NCBI RefSeq assembly: GCF_002798305.1
Contig: NZ_PCGR01000003.1
Coordinates: 248,001-312,000 of the forward strand
Length of the DNA stretch: 64,000 nucleotides
DNA from: Chryseomicrobium excrementi
Lineage (GTDB): Bacteria; Bacillota; Bacilli; Bacillales_A; Planococcaceae
Direction of reading: 5' to 3'
Of this stretch, positions 41,338-49,896 are shown in pieces. The position numbers and the translations under genes are program-made. Under the pieces are notes generated by a model. The model was not told where the DNA came from. It made no database searches and saw nothing but the letters and a program-made list of their open reading frames with translations. Position 1 is the first letter of the stretch. Each line of letters starts with the position of its first letter.

Positions 41338-42000
41338 ATGGAGTTCTTACAAACCATGCTTGAAGTCATCAAGCGAACAGCTCCTGGTTTCCTTGAAGCA
41401 ACCGTACTGACCTTGCAGGTCACAGCGGTTGCTTTGGTGTTAGGGACACTTCTAGGGCTCGTTTTCGCTTTGATGAAGATTTCAAAATCAAAAATCTTAC
41501 AAACTATTGCAAACATCTATATCACAATCATTCGGGGAACACCGTTAATTGTTCAAATCATGTTCCTTTACTTTGGAATCACAGCAGTGATTATTCTAGA
41601 TGCATTTTGGGCGGGTGCCATTGCACTAGGGATTCATAACGGTGCTTATATCGCTGAGATTTTCCGAGGTGCTATTCAAAGTATTGATAAAGGCCAACGT
41701 GAAGCCAGTATGGCACTTGGAATGACACGTGGGCAGAGTATGAAACGAATCATTTTTCCGCAAGCTTTGAAACGCTCAATTCCACCGCTAGGCAATCAAT
41801 TTATCATCACATTAAAAGATTCCTCACTCGTCTACATCATCAGTGTGTCCGAATTGTTTGCTGTTGCAAACCGAGATGCTGCGCAGTCCTATCAACCGTT
41901 TGAGACGTATTTAGTAGTCGGGCTCTATTATTTAGTACTTGTTATGATCTTCACAGCCATCTTGCGTTGGTATGAAGGACGTTTAAACGTAGACAAATAG
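41338..42000 (+). CDS. Polar amino acid ABC transporter permease
   Basis: A 220-residue HisM/GlnP-type permease with TM helices and the His/Glu/Gln/Arg permease core: FLEATVLTLQVTAVALVLGTLLG, RGTPLIVQIMFLYFG and the EAA loop EASMALGMTRGQSMKRIIFPQAL. Two adjacent ATGs are possible; the second (41338) is seven bases from GGAGG and preferred. Between binding protein and ATPase genes. Confidence 0.92.
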   Translation: MEFLQTMLEVIKRTAPGFLEATVLTLQVTAVALVLGTLLGLVFALMKISKSKILQTIANIYITIIRGTPLIVQIMFLYFGITAVIILDAFWAGAIALGIHNGAYIAEIFRGAIQSIDKGQREASMALGMTRGQSMKRIIFPQALKRSIPPLGNQFIITLKDSSLVYIISVSELFAVANRDAAQSYQPFETYLVVGLYYLVLVMIFTAILRWYEGRLNVDK

Positions 42001-42013
42001 GAGGTGAGTCAAT

Positions 42014-42736
42014 ATGTTAAAAGCAACAAATCTACACAAATCATTTGGTAAATTAGAGGTGCTAAAAGGGATTGATTTAGAGGTCCAACCATCCGAGGTG
42101 GTAGTACTTGTAGGGGTTTCAGGGTCAGGAAAGAGTACGTTGTTACGTTGTTTCAATTTCTTAGAGCGAATTAATCAAGGATCGATTGAGATTGATGGAC
42201 AAGTAATCGATGCTAAAAAACAAAAACTGTCGCAAGTACGTGCGGAGGTTGGAATGGTCTTTCAACATTTCAATCTGTTTCCTCATAAAACGGTGCTTGA
42301 AAATGTGATTGAAGCACCAATCGTCGTGAAGAAAGAAAACAAAGAGACAGCCATTGCAAAAGGAAAGGCTCTTCTTGAAAAAGTAGGACTTGCCGATAAA
42401 GCAGATGTTTATCCTTCGAAGCTATCCGGTGGTCAGAAACAACGCGTGGCAATTGCACGAGCACTTGCTATGGAACCGAAAGCTCTGTTGTTTGATGAGC
42501 CAACTTCTGCTTTAGATCCGGAGCTTGTTGGAGAGGTTCTTGCAGTTATGAAGCAGCTAGCAGAAGAAGGTATGACAATGGTTGTTGTGACGCATGAAAT
42601 GAAGTTTGCTCGTGAAGTGGCAGACCGTATTATTATGCTAGATGAAGGTGTCATCATAGAAAATACGGACCCCAAAACGTTCTTTGAAAATCCATCTAAT
42701 GAACGAACACGTCAGTTTATCTCGTTAGTAGAATAA
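42014..42736 (+). CDS. Polar amino acid ABC transporter ATPase
   Basis: A 240-residue GlnQ/HisP-type ATPase: Walker [10 protein letters not shown] (about residues 33-41), Q-loop [18 protein letters not shown], signature [15 protein letters not shown], Walker [15 protein letters not shown] and switch His in [23 protein letters not shown] precedes the ATG. Last gene of the operon, followed by a strong terminator. Confidence 0.94.
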   Translation: MLKATNLHKSFGKLEVLKGIDLEVQPSEVVVLVGVSGSGKSTLLRCFNFLERINQGSIEIDGQVIDAKKQKLSQVRAEVGMVFQHFNLFPHKTVLENVIEAPIVVKKENKETAIAKGKALLEKVGLADKADVYPSKLSGGQKQRVAIARALAMEPKALLFDEPTSALDPELVGEVLAVMKQLAEEGMTMVVVTHEMKFAREVADRIIMLDEGVIIENTDPKTFFENPSNERTRQFISLVE

Positions 42737-42737
42737 C

Positions 42738-42773
42738 AAAAACTCCCGCACAACGTTACTGTGCGGGAGTTTT
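42738..42773. terminator. Strong bidirectional terminator
   Basis: AAAACTCCCGCAC pairs with GTGCGGGAGTTTT over 13 bp. It also overlaps the 3' end of the small gene on the other strand. Confidence 0.88.
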
Positions 42774-42890
42774 CTGGTGTTCATAGCAATCAAAGCAAAG
42801 CAGCTGCCCGTCTTCGTGAACACCCTGAACAAAGCCGGCGTCACAATAAACCGTCTTGCCACAAGTAGAGCAGATTCCGACAACTTCCAT
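42756..42890 (-). CDS. 44-residue cysteine-rich (zinc-ribbon-like) protein
   Basis: A short gene with ATG at 42890 and AGAGGTGAG seven bases upstream, encoding MEVVGICSTCGKTVYCDAGF and a C-terminal LLCFDCYEHQK. Cysteines at 7, 10, 16, 32 and 35 form two CxxC pairs, the pattern of a small zinc ribbon or Fe-S/zinc knuckle. It lies 21 bases after the flavohaemoglobin stop on the same strand and is probably cotranscribed with hmp. No named family recognised; it could be a redox- or NO-responsive zinc protein. Confidence 0.7.
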   Translation of the reverse strand: MEVVGICSTCGKTVYCDAGFVQGVHEDGQLLCFDCYEHQKTPAQ

Positions 42891-42911
42891 GGCACTCACC
42901 TCTTCCCACAA

Positions 42912-44099
42912 TTATACAGTAGCTAAAGCTTTCAATGCCATAGAAGGTCCAAAGAACTCGTAATGGATCTGCTCTTGTGAGAAGCCTAAGTCAATCAGAT
43001 TGGCAATCATGCTCTCCATGAAGCCGACTGGTCCGCAGACATAAATATCGGCATTTTGAGGAACGTTTGCTAGCACTTCACGAGTAATGAACTGACCATC
43101 TGTCTCAGAGAAGAATGAGATGTAAGAAAGGTGTTCTTGTTCCGCATCTAATTTGGTTAACGCATCTGCAAAAGCAGCATCTTTTTCACTTCGTGCCGCA
43201 TGGTAAAAATGAATTGGACGATTGGCTGACGTTTGAAGCAGGCGCTCCGTCATACTCATAAGTGGTGTAATCCCAACACCGCCAGCTAAAAAGACGACCG
43301 GAGTTTGACGAGATTCATCCAATACAAATTCTCCTGCTGGAGGGGTTACTTCGACTAAGCCACCGACTTCAAGTTGTTCATGCAAATAGACAGATACTTT
43401 TCCGTTCGGATCTTGATCGGTTTCGCGTTTCACAGAAATTCGGAAAGTTTCTGTGTCAGCTGCTTTAGACAAACTGTATTGACGGATCATCAGATATTGC
43501 TCACCAGGAATTTTCACTCGGACGGAAATATATTGACCCGGTTGATAGCTAGGAACGGCAGCACCATCAGTTGGTTTTAAATAGAATGAAGTAATGAGTT
43601 CACTTTCTTGAACTTTTTCAACAACAGTAAACTCTTTAAACAAGCGCCAGCCGCCTGTTTGTTCGGCAGCTTGGTCATACATTCCTTTTTCAACAGAGAT
43701 AAATACGTCAGCTATCACTCCATAAGCTTCCGCCCAAGCATTGATGATTTCAGGTGTTGCCGCATCGCCTAATACCGTTTTGATTGCTTTTAACAGAAAT
43801 TCTCCAACGATTGGGTATTGCTCTGGTACGATACCGAGACTGACGTGCTTCTGTGCGATCTGCATGACAGAAGGCAGGATTGCTTCTAAATTGTCGATGT
43901 GTACTGCGGCTGCATAGACGGTGTTGGCTAGTGCTGTCTGCTGACGTCCTTTTGCTTGATTTGCATGATTGAAGACATTTAATAGTTCTGGGTGTGCTTC
44001 AAATAGAGAACGATAAAATTCTGTAGTGATTGTTGTTCCGTGCTGAGCGAGTACAGGTGCAGTAGCTTTAATGATTGTGCGTGTTTCTTGAGATAACAT
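42912..44099 (-). CDS. hmp: Flavohaemoglobin (nitric oxide dioxygenase)
   Basis: A 395-residue cytoplasmic enzyme converting NO and O2 to nitrate with NAD(P)H. The N-terminal ~140 residues are a globin (FYRSLFEAHPELLNVFNHANQ; proximal His in IAQKHVSLGIVPEQYPIVGE), followed by an FAD domain (YQPGQYISVRV, IRQYSLS) and a NAD domain (VVFLAGGVGITPLMSM, ADIYVCGPVGFM). Length matches Hmp. AAGGAG precedes the ATG. The divergent neighbour is an NsrR-type NO sensor, the usual regulator. Confidence 0.95.
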   Translation of the reverse strand: MLSQETRTIIKATAPVLAQHGTTITTEFYRSLFEAHPELLNVFNHANQAKGRQQTALANTVYAAAVHIDNLEAILPSVMQIAQKHVSLGIVPEQYPIVGEFLLKAIKTVLGDAATPEIINAWAEAYGVIADVFISVEKGMYDQAAEQTGGWRLFKEFTVVEKVQESELITSFYLKPTDGAAVPSYQPGQYISVRVKIPGEQYLMIRQYSLSKAADTETFRISVKRETDQDPNGKVSVYLHEQLEVGGLVEVTPPAGEFVLDESRQTPVVFLAGGVGITPLMSMTERLLQTSANRPIHFYHAARSEKDAAFADALTKLDAEQEHLSYISFFSETDGQFITREVLANVPQNADIYVCGPVGFMESMIANLIDLGFSQEQIHYEFFGPSMALKALATV

Positions 44100-44244
44100 A
44101 AAAACAGCTCCTTTTCTCTTGATAGCTTTAGCATACTCCTCGGCTGAATTTAAACCAATATATAAAATACCACTTTAAAACTTTAGACACATTTGTTGTC
44201 ACAAGTTGTTCACCTGTGCGATAGTGAGAAGAGAGGTGAACGGC

Positions 44245-44694
44245 ATGCGAATGACGATGTATACAGACTTTTCATTACGGCTATTAATTTATTTGGCGAT
44301 ACGACCTACAGGTGAGAAAGCTACAGTTCCAGAGATTGCAGACTCCTATGGCATCTCTAAACATCATTTAATGAAAGTGGCACAGCATCTATCAAAGGTC
44401 GGTTATATTGAAAGTACGCGAGGAAGAGGCGGAGGTGTACGGCTGTTAAAAGAGCCTTCAGCCATTAATGTTGGGGAAGTTGTTCGGCAGATGGAAGACG
44501 ATTTTCACTTGGTTGAGTGCTTTGATCGTGAAAAGAACGGATGTCCGATTACGCCTGTGTGTTCTTTAAAACACGCACTCGGAAGAGCTTTACAAGCCTA
44601 TTTAGCTGTCTTGGATGAGTATACCTTACAAGACTTAGCCCACAATCCATTAGAATTAATGACCTTCTTAACTGGAAGTCAGCAACCTACATAA
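44245..44694 (+). CDS. nsrR: Rrf2-family NO-sensing repressor NsrR
   Basis: A 149-residue Rrf2 regulator: winged helix (TVPEIADSYGISKHHLMKVAQHLSKVGYI), wing RGRGGGVRLL and three cysteines C92, C100 and C106 (spacing C-x7-C-x5-C) that hold the [4Fe-4S] cluster of NsrR. Reaction of the cluster with NO relieves repression. Divergent from hmp, its classical target. The ATG at 44245 follows GAGAGGTGAAC; the open frame extends 39 bases further upstream without a site. The AT-rich intergenic segment 44150-44185 is the likely operator area, but no clear palindrome is assigned. Confidence 0.92.
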   Translation: MRMTMYTDFSLRLLIYLAIRPTGEKATVPEIADSYGISKHHLMKVAQHLSKVGYIESTRGRGGGVRLLKEPSAINVGEVVRQMEDDFHLVECFDREKNGCPITPVCSLKHALGRALQAYLAVLDEYTLQDLAHNPLELMTFLTGSQQPT

Positions 44695-44731
44695 AAAACG
44701 GTCACTTCAATTGCAGAAGTGACCGTTTTTT
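44693..44731. terminator. Strong bidirectional terminator
   Basis: AAAAAACGGTCACTTC pairs with GAAGTGACCGTTTTTT over 16 bp, loop of seven. Confidence 0.9.
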
Positions 44732-45045
44732 CAACTGACTAATTTCAAACCTATCACACTGGCGATGATGAGTCCCAAAAAGAAGAGGCGGAGTGGGGCG
44801 GCTGATTCTTTATAGTATACCATCCCCAAAACAGCTCCGCCGGCGGCACCGATTCCTGTCCAAATAGCGTAAGCCATTCCCATTGGTAGGGTCTCCATAG
44901 CTACTGATAGAAATAAGAAACTTCCTCCAAAGCTTGCAACTAACAGAGCTACAGAACCAATTGTCTTCTTTTGATGGAGACGCGCCATCATAGCTACTCC
45001 TGTCATTTCTAAAAGTCCTGCAACAACAAGCGCTATCCAAGCCAT
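44731..45045 (-). CDS. SMR-family exporter subunit 2 (YkkD/GdnD-like)
   Basis: A 104-residue protein with four membrane helices and SMR signatures: AWIALVVAGLLEMTGVAMM (with the membrane Glu at residue 13), AMETLPMGMAYAIWTGIGAAGG and FFLGLIIASVIGLKL. It forms the second half of a heterodimeric small multidrug-type pump; under a guanidine-I riboswitch such pairs export guanidinium. It starts at 45045 in a TAATG overlap with subunit 1, with GGAGGAG upstream. Longer upstream starts in the same frame overlap subunit 1 and are rejected. Confidence 0.9.
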   Translation of the reverse strand: MAWIALVVAGLLEMTGVAMMARLHQKKTIGSVALLVASFGGSFLFLSVAMETLPMGMAYAIWTGIGAAGGAVLGMVYYKESAAPLRLFFLGLIIASVIGLKLVS

Positions 45046-45371
45046 TAGCCATTCTCCTCCTTCGTCGATTGTTTCAAACCGATAATTCCCACCAGTAATA
45101 AACCGATAAACAGGACTTGCAACAAGCCAAGTGGCTGTCCAAAAAGGAATGCGTCCGTCACTACGGTTCCTACCGTTCCTAACCCTACAAATACAGCATA
45201 AGCCGTTCCAACAGGTAAGTTCTTGCCAGAACGAATCAACAAGCCAAAACTGATGATAATGGCAACCACTGTGAGACCCCATTCGGGTAATGTGCTAGCG
45301 TGTTTCAACCCGATGACCCACATCACTTCAAACACAGCGGCTACTACTAACAGACTCCATTCTTTCATCAT
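45045..45371 (-). CDS. SMR-family exporter subunit 1 (YkkC/GdnC-like)
   Basis: A 108-residue four-helix SMR protein: SLLVVAAVFEVMWVIGLKHA (conserved membrane Glu), GKNLPVGTAYAVFVGLGTVGTV and VLFIGLLLVGIIGLKQST. It pairs with the next gene, whose start overlaps its stop by one base. The start is one of two adjacent ATGs (45371 or 45368) behind AGGAG. The guanidine-I riboswitch immediately upstream gives the substrate: guanidinium. Confidence 0.9.
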   Translation of the reverse strand: MMKEWSLLVVAAVFEVMWVIGLKHASTLPEWGLTVVAIIISFGLLIRSGKNLPVGTAYAVFVGLGTVGTVVTDAFLFGQPLGLLQVLFIGLLLVGIIGLKQSTKEENG

Positions 45372-45385
45372 TCGAACTCCTCTCC

Positions 45386-45526
45386 AAAATAAAAACCTGA
45401 AAGACACTGCTTCCGCAGTATCTCCCAGGCTTTTGTCCCTCCGTGTACATGGCATGCCATGCGTTTTCTCTCGGACCAGTCAAAGCGCTAGCTTCCGGAA
45501 CCCTAGAAAACTTTCGTGTCTTTCAG
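45386..45526 (-). promoter_or_regulatory. Guanidine-I (ykkC) riboswitch with terminator switch
   Basis: Read on the minus strand the leader contains the ykkC consensus blocks in order: CTAGGGTTCCGG, ACTGGTCCGAGAGA, ACGGAGGGACAAAAGCC and CTGGGAGA. The P1 helix is CTGAAAGACAC (45526-45516) with its perfect complement (45407-45397). The downstream strand of P1 is also part of a 15-bp terminator hairpin (45429-45415 with 45410-45396, including G-U pairs) followed by TTTTTATTTT. P1 and terminator are mutually exclusive, so guanidine binding should allow transcription into the SMR pair. A TATACT -10 box lies at 45540-45535. Confidence 0.93.
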
Positions 45527-45576
45527 TTGCTCATAGTATACTAAAGAAAAGTAGAAATGGGAAGGGAGAGCACTTC

Positions 45577-46062
45577 ATGGCACAAGTGGATTATGCAACA
45601 CCGATCGGCCGCCTTGTCATCACGGGACAGGAAGACGCCGTACATTCAGTGATGTTTGAAGACGGAGACGAGCTACAACACACTTACTCAGAATCATTGC
45701 CAAAAGAAGTAAAGCTTGCTTATAAGGAGATCAAAGCTTATTTCGAAGGAAAGGGTAAAGATTTCACTTTTGCTATGGAACCACAAACGGGCACACCGTT
45801 TCAACGAGAAGTATGGCAAAGTCTACGTACCATTCCTTATGGAGAAACAGGATCCTACTTACAAATTGCCACATCGATCAATCGTCCAAAAGCGGTACGA
45901 GCAGTCGGAGGAGCGAATGGCAGAAATCCGTTCACTGTCGTCTTACCGTGTCACCGAATCATCGGTGCTAACGGCAAAATGGTCGGATATACAGGGGGGC
46001 TGTGGCGCAAAGAATGGCTACTAGCCCACGAACAGAAATTTAAAACCACTTTGGCTGATTAA
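45577..46062 (+). CDS. ogt: Methylated-DNA-protein-cysteine methyltransferase
   Basis: A 161-residue DNA repair protein removing O6-alkyl groups from guanine by transfer to its own cysteine. Active site LPCHRII with Cys125; helix-turn-helix region FQREVWQSLRTIPYGETGSY and the RAVGGANGRNPF loop are complete. The ATG at 45577 follows GGGAGAG; an open frame extends upstream across the riboswitch on the opposite strand but has no ribosome binding site. Single gene ending in a terminator. Confidence 0.93.
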   Translation: MAQVDYATPIGRLVITGQEDAVHSVMFEDGDELQHTYSESLPKEVKLAYKEIKAYFEGKGKDFTFAMEPQTGTPFQREVWQSLRTIPYGETGSYLQIATSINRPKAVRAVGGANGRNPFTVVLPCHRIIGANGKMVGYTGGLWRKEWLLAHEQKFKTTLAD

Positions 46063-46078
46063 GACCAAAGTGGTTTTT
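46042..46078. terminator. Bidirectional intrinsic terminator
   Basis: AAAACCACTTTGG pairs with CCAAAGTGGTTTT over 13 bp, between convergent ogt and mbcS. Confidence 0.85.
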
Positions 46079-46081
46079 CTC

Positions 46082-47659
46082 TTACTTTGTAGTTGTGCGA
46101 AGTTCCACACGACGAATTTTCCCAGATGTCGTTTTTGGAAGTTCATCAATAAATTCAATAATACGAGGATATTTATAAGGTGCTGTAATTTCCTTCGTAT
46201 GTGTTTGCAATTCTTTGATCAAAGCGTCTTTGTCTTCATGTTGCTCCGCATCACGAAGGACGATAAACGCCTTTACGACACTGCCTCGGATCTCGTCTGG
46301 AGCGGCTACGACAGCACACTCACGAACAGCAGGGTGCTTTGTAAGCGCGTCTTCTACTTCGAATGGTCCAATTGTGTAACCTGAGCTGATAATAATATCA
46401 TCGCTTCGGCCTTCAAACCAGAAGTACCCATCTTCGTCCTTGGTAGCTTGGTCCCCAGTCAGGTACCAGTCGCCTCGGTAAGCAGCAGCTGTACGGTCTT
46501 TATCATTGTAGTAGCCACGGAACAGAGCAGGAGCTGTTTTATGGACCGCAATATCTCCAACTTCGCCTGGCTTTACGGGTTCTCCAAATTCATTGATGAC
46601 GTCTACTTGATTTCCAGGAGTCGGTTTCCCCATAGAACCTGGTCGAACTTCCATGTCTTGAAGAGTTCCTACAAGTAATGTGTTTTCAGTTTGACCGTAG
46701 CCATCACGGACGTTTAACTGGAACGCTTCTTGGAAAGCCTCGATTACCTGACGGTTCAATGGCTCACCGGCTGAAACGGCGCTGCGTAACTGGTTGAGGT
46801 CATAAGATTTTAAGTTCTCTACTTTTGCGATGATTCGATACTCTGTCGGTGTACAGCAAAGCACATTGATTTTCTCGTCTTGAAGGATAGTTAGATACGT
46901 TTCTGCATCAAATCCTCCGTGGTAAACGAACGCTGTAGCGCCAAGTGTGATAGTTGATAAGAAAGGACTCCAAATCCATTTTTGCCATCCAGGAGCAGCT
47001 GTAGCCCAAACGATATCGCCTTGTTGAACGCCTAACCACTCAGTTGCAGCTGTACGGACATGAGCATAGCCCCAAGCATGAACGTGCATAACACCTTTTG
47101 GATTGCCTGTTGTTCCTGAAGTATAAGATAAGAACGCCATATCTTCACGATGTGTATCTTCACCTGCATAGTCTTCAGGTTGAGAAGCCGCAAGCTCTTC
47201 AAGCGATACCCAACCCTCTTCTGTTCCGCCCACGATAAACTTGTTCGCAAGAGCTGGGTAATCATCTGTGATCAGGTTCGTTTCCGCAGTAGTTTTGTGG
47301 AATGCCACGATTCCTTTTGCTCCGGAGTGTTCCATGCGGTACGTCAGATCTTTTTTACGAAGCATCTCAGAACATGGAATCGCTACGATACCAGCGCGCA
47401 AAGCTGCTAGGTAGGTCATGTAAGCTTCAGGAATACGAGGAAGGATGATCAACAACTTATCGCCTTTTTCAATACCTCGGCTTGTGAAGGCCTGTGCGTA
47501 TTGATTCATCTTAGCAAACAATTCTTGATAAGAAACATCGCGGCGGTTGCCTTGATCGTCCATCCAGCGAATGGCAATGCGATCTGTGTCCTCTTTGTAA
47601 GCCTCTAGTTCGCTTGTGATGTTGTACTGTTCCGGTGCAAGTAGATGTTCAAAATTCAT
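46082..47659 (-). CDS. mbcS: Acyl-CoA synthetase, MbcS-like
   Basis: A 525-residue AMP-forming acyl-CoA synthetase. P-loop motif FLSYTSGTTGNPKGVMH, then APGWQKWIWSPF, DGYGQTENTLLVG, WYLTGDQATKDEDGYFWFEGR and the C-terminal PKTTSGKIRRVELR with the acylation lysine. It activates a short or branched-chain acid (2-methylbutyrate, isobutyrate or acetate type). The ATG at 47659 has AGGAGG seven bases upstream; an upstream ATG overlaps the previous gene. Last gene of an operon with a symporter pair, which probably imports the acid it activates. Confidence 0.9.
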   Translation of the reverse strand: MNFEHLLAPEQYNITSELEAYKEDTDRIAIRWMDDQGNRRDVSYQELFAKMNQYAQAFTSRGIEKGDKLLIILPRIPEAYMTYLAALRAGIVAIPCSEMLRKKDLTYRMEHSGAKGIVAFHKTTAETNLITDDYPALANKFIVGGTEEGWVSLEELAASQPEDYAGEDTHREDMAFLSYTSGTTGNPKGVMHVHAWGYAHVRTAATEWLGVQQGDIVWATAAPGWQKWIWSPFLSTITLGATAFVYHGGFDAETYLTILQDEKINVLCCTPTEYRIIAKVENLKSYDLNQLRSAVSAGEPLNRQVIEAFQEAFQLNVRDGYGQTENTLLVGTLQDMEVRPGSMGKPTPGNQVDVINEFGEPVKPGEVGDIAVHKTAPALFRGYYNDKDRTAAAYRGDWYLTGDQATKDEDGYFWFEGRSDDIIISSGYTIGPFEVEDALTKHPAVRECAVVAAPDEIRGSVVKAFIVLRDAEQHEDKDALIKELQTHTKEITAPYKYPRIIEFIDELPKTTSGKIRRVELRTTTK

Positions 47660-47676
47660 AAGTGATTCCTCCTGTT

Positions 47677-48231
47677 TCATGATGTAATAGCCGCTGTTGG
47701 GACGACTAAATAATAGATACTAGCAAAAAATACAAAGACCGTGATGGCAGCGAGTGCTGCTTTGCTAGGTGAAAAACGCTGGGTTGCCTGTAGTGTTTTC
47801 CAGTGAATAGTGAGCATCCACAGGACCCCACAAAGAGCCAAAGTGAACCCGATCCAATTGACTTGCCAGCCTGTCAGAAGGGGAACAGCTAATACTCCTG
47901 GCAACAAACTAATGGATACGAACGGCGCGAGCCTTCCCATCATCCCTTCGCCACCAAAGCCACGTGCTCCTGCCCAAAGCAATAAAGTCAGACCTATTCG
48001 GGTAATCCATGCCATCATCAGTCCTGAAACTATGAAAATTGCAGGGACGATAACCGACCGAAGCAGAGGAGTTTCAAAACTCATGATGTATGACCAATTG
48101 GCCATGATTAGAAGTGCTCCATACAAAAGTCCGGTTAAGAGCAGCACAAGGCTGCCCTGAACTTTTGACTTTTCTGTGGAGGTAAATGTCTCAAACGCTG
48201 AATTTTTGAGCGTCAATAGGTGTAAAATCAT
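47677..48231 (-). CDS. Yip1-like polytopic membrane protein
   Basis: A 184-residue membrane protein with five hydrophobic helices, e.g. GSLVLLLTGLLYGALLIMANW, SVIVPAIFIVSGLMMAWIT, LAPFVSISLLPGVLAVPLL and IGFTLALCGVLWMLTIHWKTLQATQRFSPSKAALAAI. The WxxxL-x2-xQRFS ending and helix layout resemble YIP1-family proteins. AAAGGAGG precedes the ATG. It sits between the symporter and MbcS genes in one operon. Function unknown. Confidence 0.6.
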   Translation of the reverse strand: MILHLLTLKNSAFETFTSTEKSKVQGSLVLLLTGLLYGALLIMANWSYIMSFETPLLRSVIVPAIFIVSGLMMAWITRIGLTLLLWAGARGFGGEGMMGRLAPFVSISLLPGVLAVPLLTGWQVNWIGFTLALCGVLWMLTIHWKTLQATQRFSPSKAALAAITVFVFFASIYYLVVPTAAITS

Positions 48232-48246
48232 GTTGATTTCCTCCTT

Positions 48247-49896
48247 TTACATGCCCCATGGTAAGAGGGCCCAAATCGCAACAGCGATAGATACCACGAC
48301 AGTTACTAGTGCTCCTACTTTTGAGTTGTAGCGGTAAGCTTGTACATCTTTCCAGCCGTGAATCGACTCTACAAGTTTCTCGTCACGCTCGCGCGTCAAA
48401 TTCTTTTGAAGAGATGGCATACGATTCGTAATGTACGAAACGATGATCAGTAGTGCAAAGCTGATTGGTACAGCGAGCATCGCACCTGAAAGTCCCATTC
48501 CGTCTGTCACGGCGTGTCCTGTAAGCGCCAGGTTCGGGAATACGAATGGAGAGACGGCAATGTAAATCGCTCCTCCAACAATAGCAGCGGCCATAGCTCC
48601 GTATTTGTTGGCTTCTTTCCACCAAACTCCTACGATGATAAGTGGGGCGTTCGTTACACCAGCTAGACCGAATGCCCACAAGATACTAACTACTAAGAAT
48701 GCAGGTGGTTCGATTGCTAGTAAGATAGCGATAACACCACCAACAAAAATCGCGATGTAGCTCAGGCGGTAGTTTAAACGCTCGTGAATGTTTGGTTTCA
48801 ATGTTTTGATAATGTCCTGTGATAATAAAGCTCCAATAGCCAGTAAGTTTCCGCTCAATGTAGAAACCCCTGCAGAAATCGCTCCTGCAATAACTAGTGC
48901 TGTTACCCATTCAGGGTTGTAAGCCAAGTTCAAAATGATGGTTAATTTATCCGCATCTTCAGGAGCGATGTTTAAGCCCTCTACACTTGTTGCATAGACT
49001 CCAGTGAAGCCCATTGCATAAGTGGCAGAAAATACTAAGCCTAAGATGAATGCGAACCATACCATTGCGCTACGAGCACTCTTTAAACTTGAAGAAGTGT
49101 AAACGCGCATTGCTAAGTGAGGCAACCCAAGTGCACCTATGGTCAGTGCAGGGATGACAGAGAAATACCATTTCGTTGGATATTGATAATCAAAGAAGTC
49201 CGGAACGGCTTCCAACATGGCAGGTACCATGTCTGCGTACAGTAAAGGAGGGAAGAACCAACCTTCTGTTCCAATGGCTTTCATGATGGCGCCTAATGGT
49301 ACGATGAACATCAAAGCCATGATGACCATTTGGATAGCGGCGTTGTTTGTTGCTCCAGCCATACCGCCTACTGTGATGTACCCAACAATAATCAGACCGC
49401 CAACAAAAAGGCCTGTCATGTATGGGATACCAAGAAGTGTTTCAAACGTCACGGCAATTCCGATCATCTGACCAAGTGCGTACATGATGGACACAAGAAT
49501 CATGAACAGTGCTGCAATAATTGAAGCACTTACTCCGTAACGCTCACGAATAAAGTGAGTAGGAGTGAAAGCCCCCATTCGACGAAGAGATGTTCCATAA
49601 ATGATTGTAATTAGTGGAATCGCGAGAATCAGCTGGATCCACAACATAATAAAAGGTACTTTAAGATTTAGTATGAGTGCCGTGATTCCTAAGAAAGTAG
49701 CTAAACTCATGTATGTAGCAGCCATTGCAAGGCCATTTGTTAAAGCGCCAACGTTTCCTCCACCTAAGTAGAGATCTTTAGCGGAAGCTGCTTTTCTGTT
49801 CGATATAAATCCGACGACGTAGAAGAGTAAAAATGTTAAAGCAACAACGACGAGTCCTAATACAGGATTGGATAATTTCCAAGAGCCATCAATCAT
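48247..49896 (-). CDS. Sodium:solute symporter (ActP-like, SSS family)
   Basis: A 549-residue protein with about 13 membrane helices and SSS-family motifs: FISNRKAASAKDLYLGGG, LAMAATYMSLATFLG, GALGLPHLAMRVYTSSSLKSARSA and AGAISAGVSTLSGNLLAIGALLSQDI. It resembles acetate/short-chain monocarboxylate permeases of the ActP/YwcA branch. Its start overlaps the small upstream gene by 8 bases, with GAGGAGG before the ATG. Together with MbcS it suggests uptake and activation of a short-chain acid. Confidence 0.9.
   Translation of the reverse strand: MIDGSWKLSNPVLGLVVVALTFLLFYVVGFISNRKAASAKDLYLGGGNVGALTNGLAMAATYMSLATFLGITALILNLKVPFIMLWIQLILAIPLITIIYGTSLRRMGAFTPTHFIRERYGVSASIIAALFMILVSIMYALGQMIGIAVTFETLLGIPYMTGLFVGGLIIVGYITVGGMAGATNNAAIQMVIMALMFIVPLGAIMKAIGTEGWFFPPLLYADMVPAMLEAVPDFFDYQYPTKWYFSVIPALTIGALGLPHLAMRVYTSSSLKSARSAMVWFAFILGLVFSATYAMGFTGVYATSVEGLNIAPEDADKLTIILNLAYNPEWVTALVIAGAISAGVSTLSGNLLAIGALLSQDIIKTLKPNIHERLNYRLSYIAIFVGGVIAILLAIEPPAFLVVSILWAFGLAGVTNAPLIIVGVWWKEANKYGAMAAAIVGGAIYIAVSPFVFPNLALTGHAVTDGMGLSGAMLAVPISFALLIIVSYITNRMPSLQKNLTRERDEKLVESIHGWKDVQAYRYNSKVGALVTVVVSIAVAIWALLPWGM

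Noticed and set aside
44150-44190. NsrR operator in the AT-rich hmp-nsrR gap
   Set aside because: The segment is AT-rich and roughly NsrR-like, but no convincing inverted repeat could be fixed by eye.
45046-45282. Longer frame upstream of the second SMR gene
   Set aside because: It overlaps the first SMR gene; the TAATG coupling with GGAGGAG upstream gives the normal ~104-residue length.
45223-45576. Long N-terminal extension of the ogt reading frame
   Set aside because: It runs antisense through the riboswitch and SMR gene, has no ribosome binding site, and Ogt family length is met by the start at 45577.
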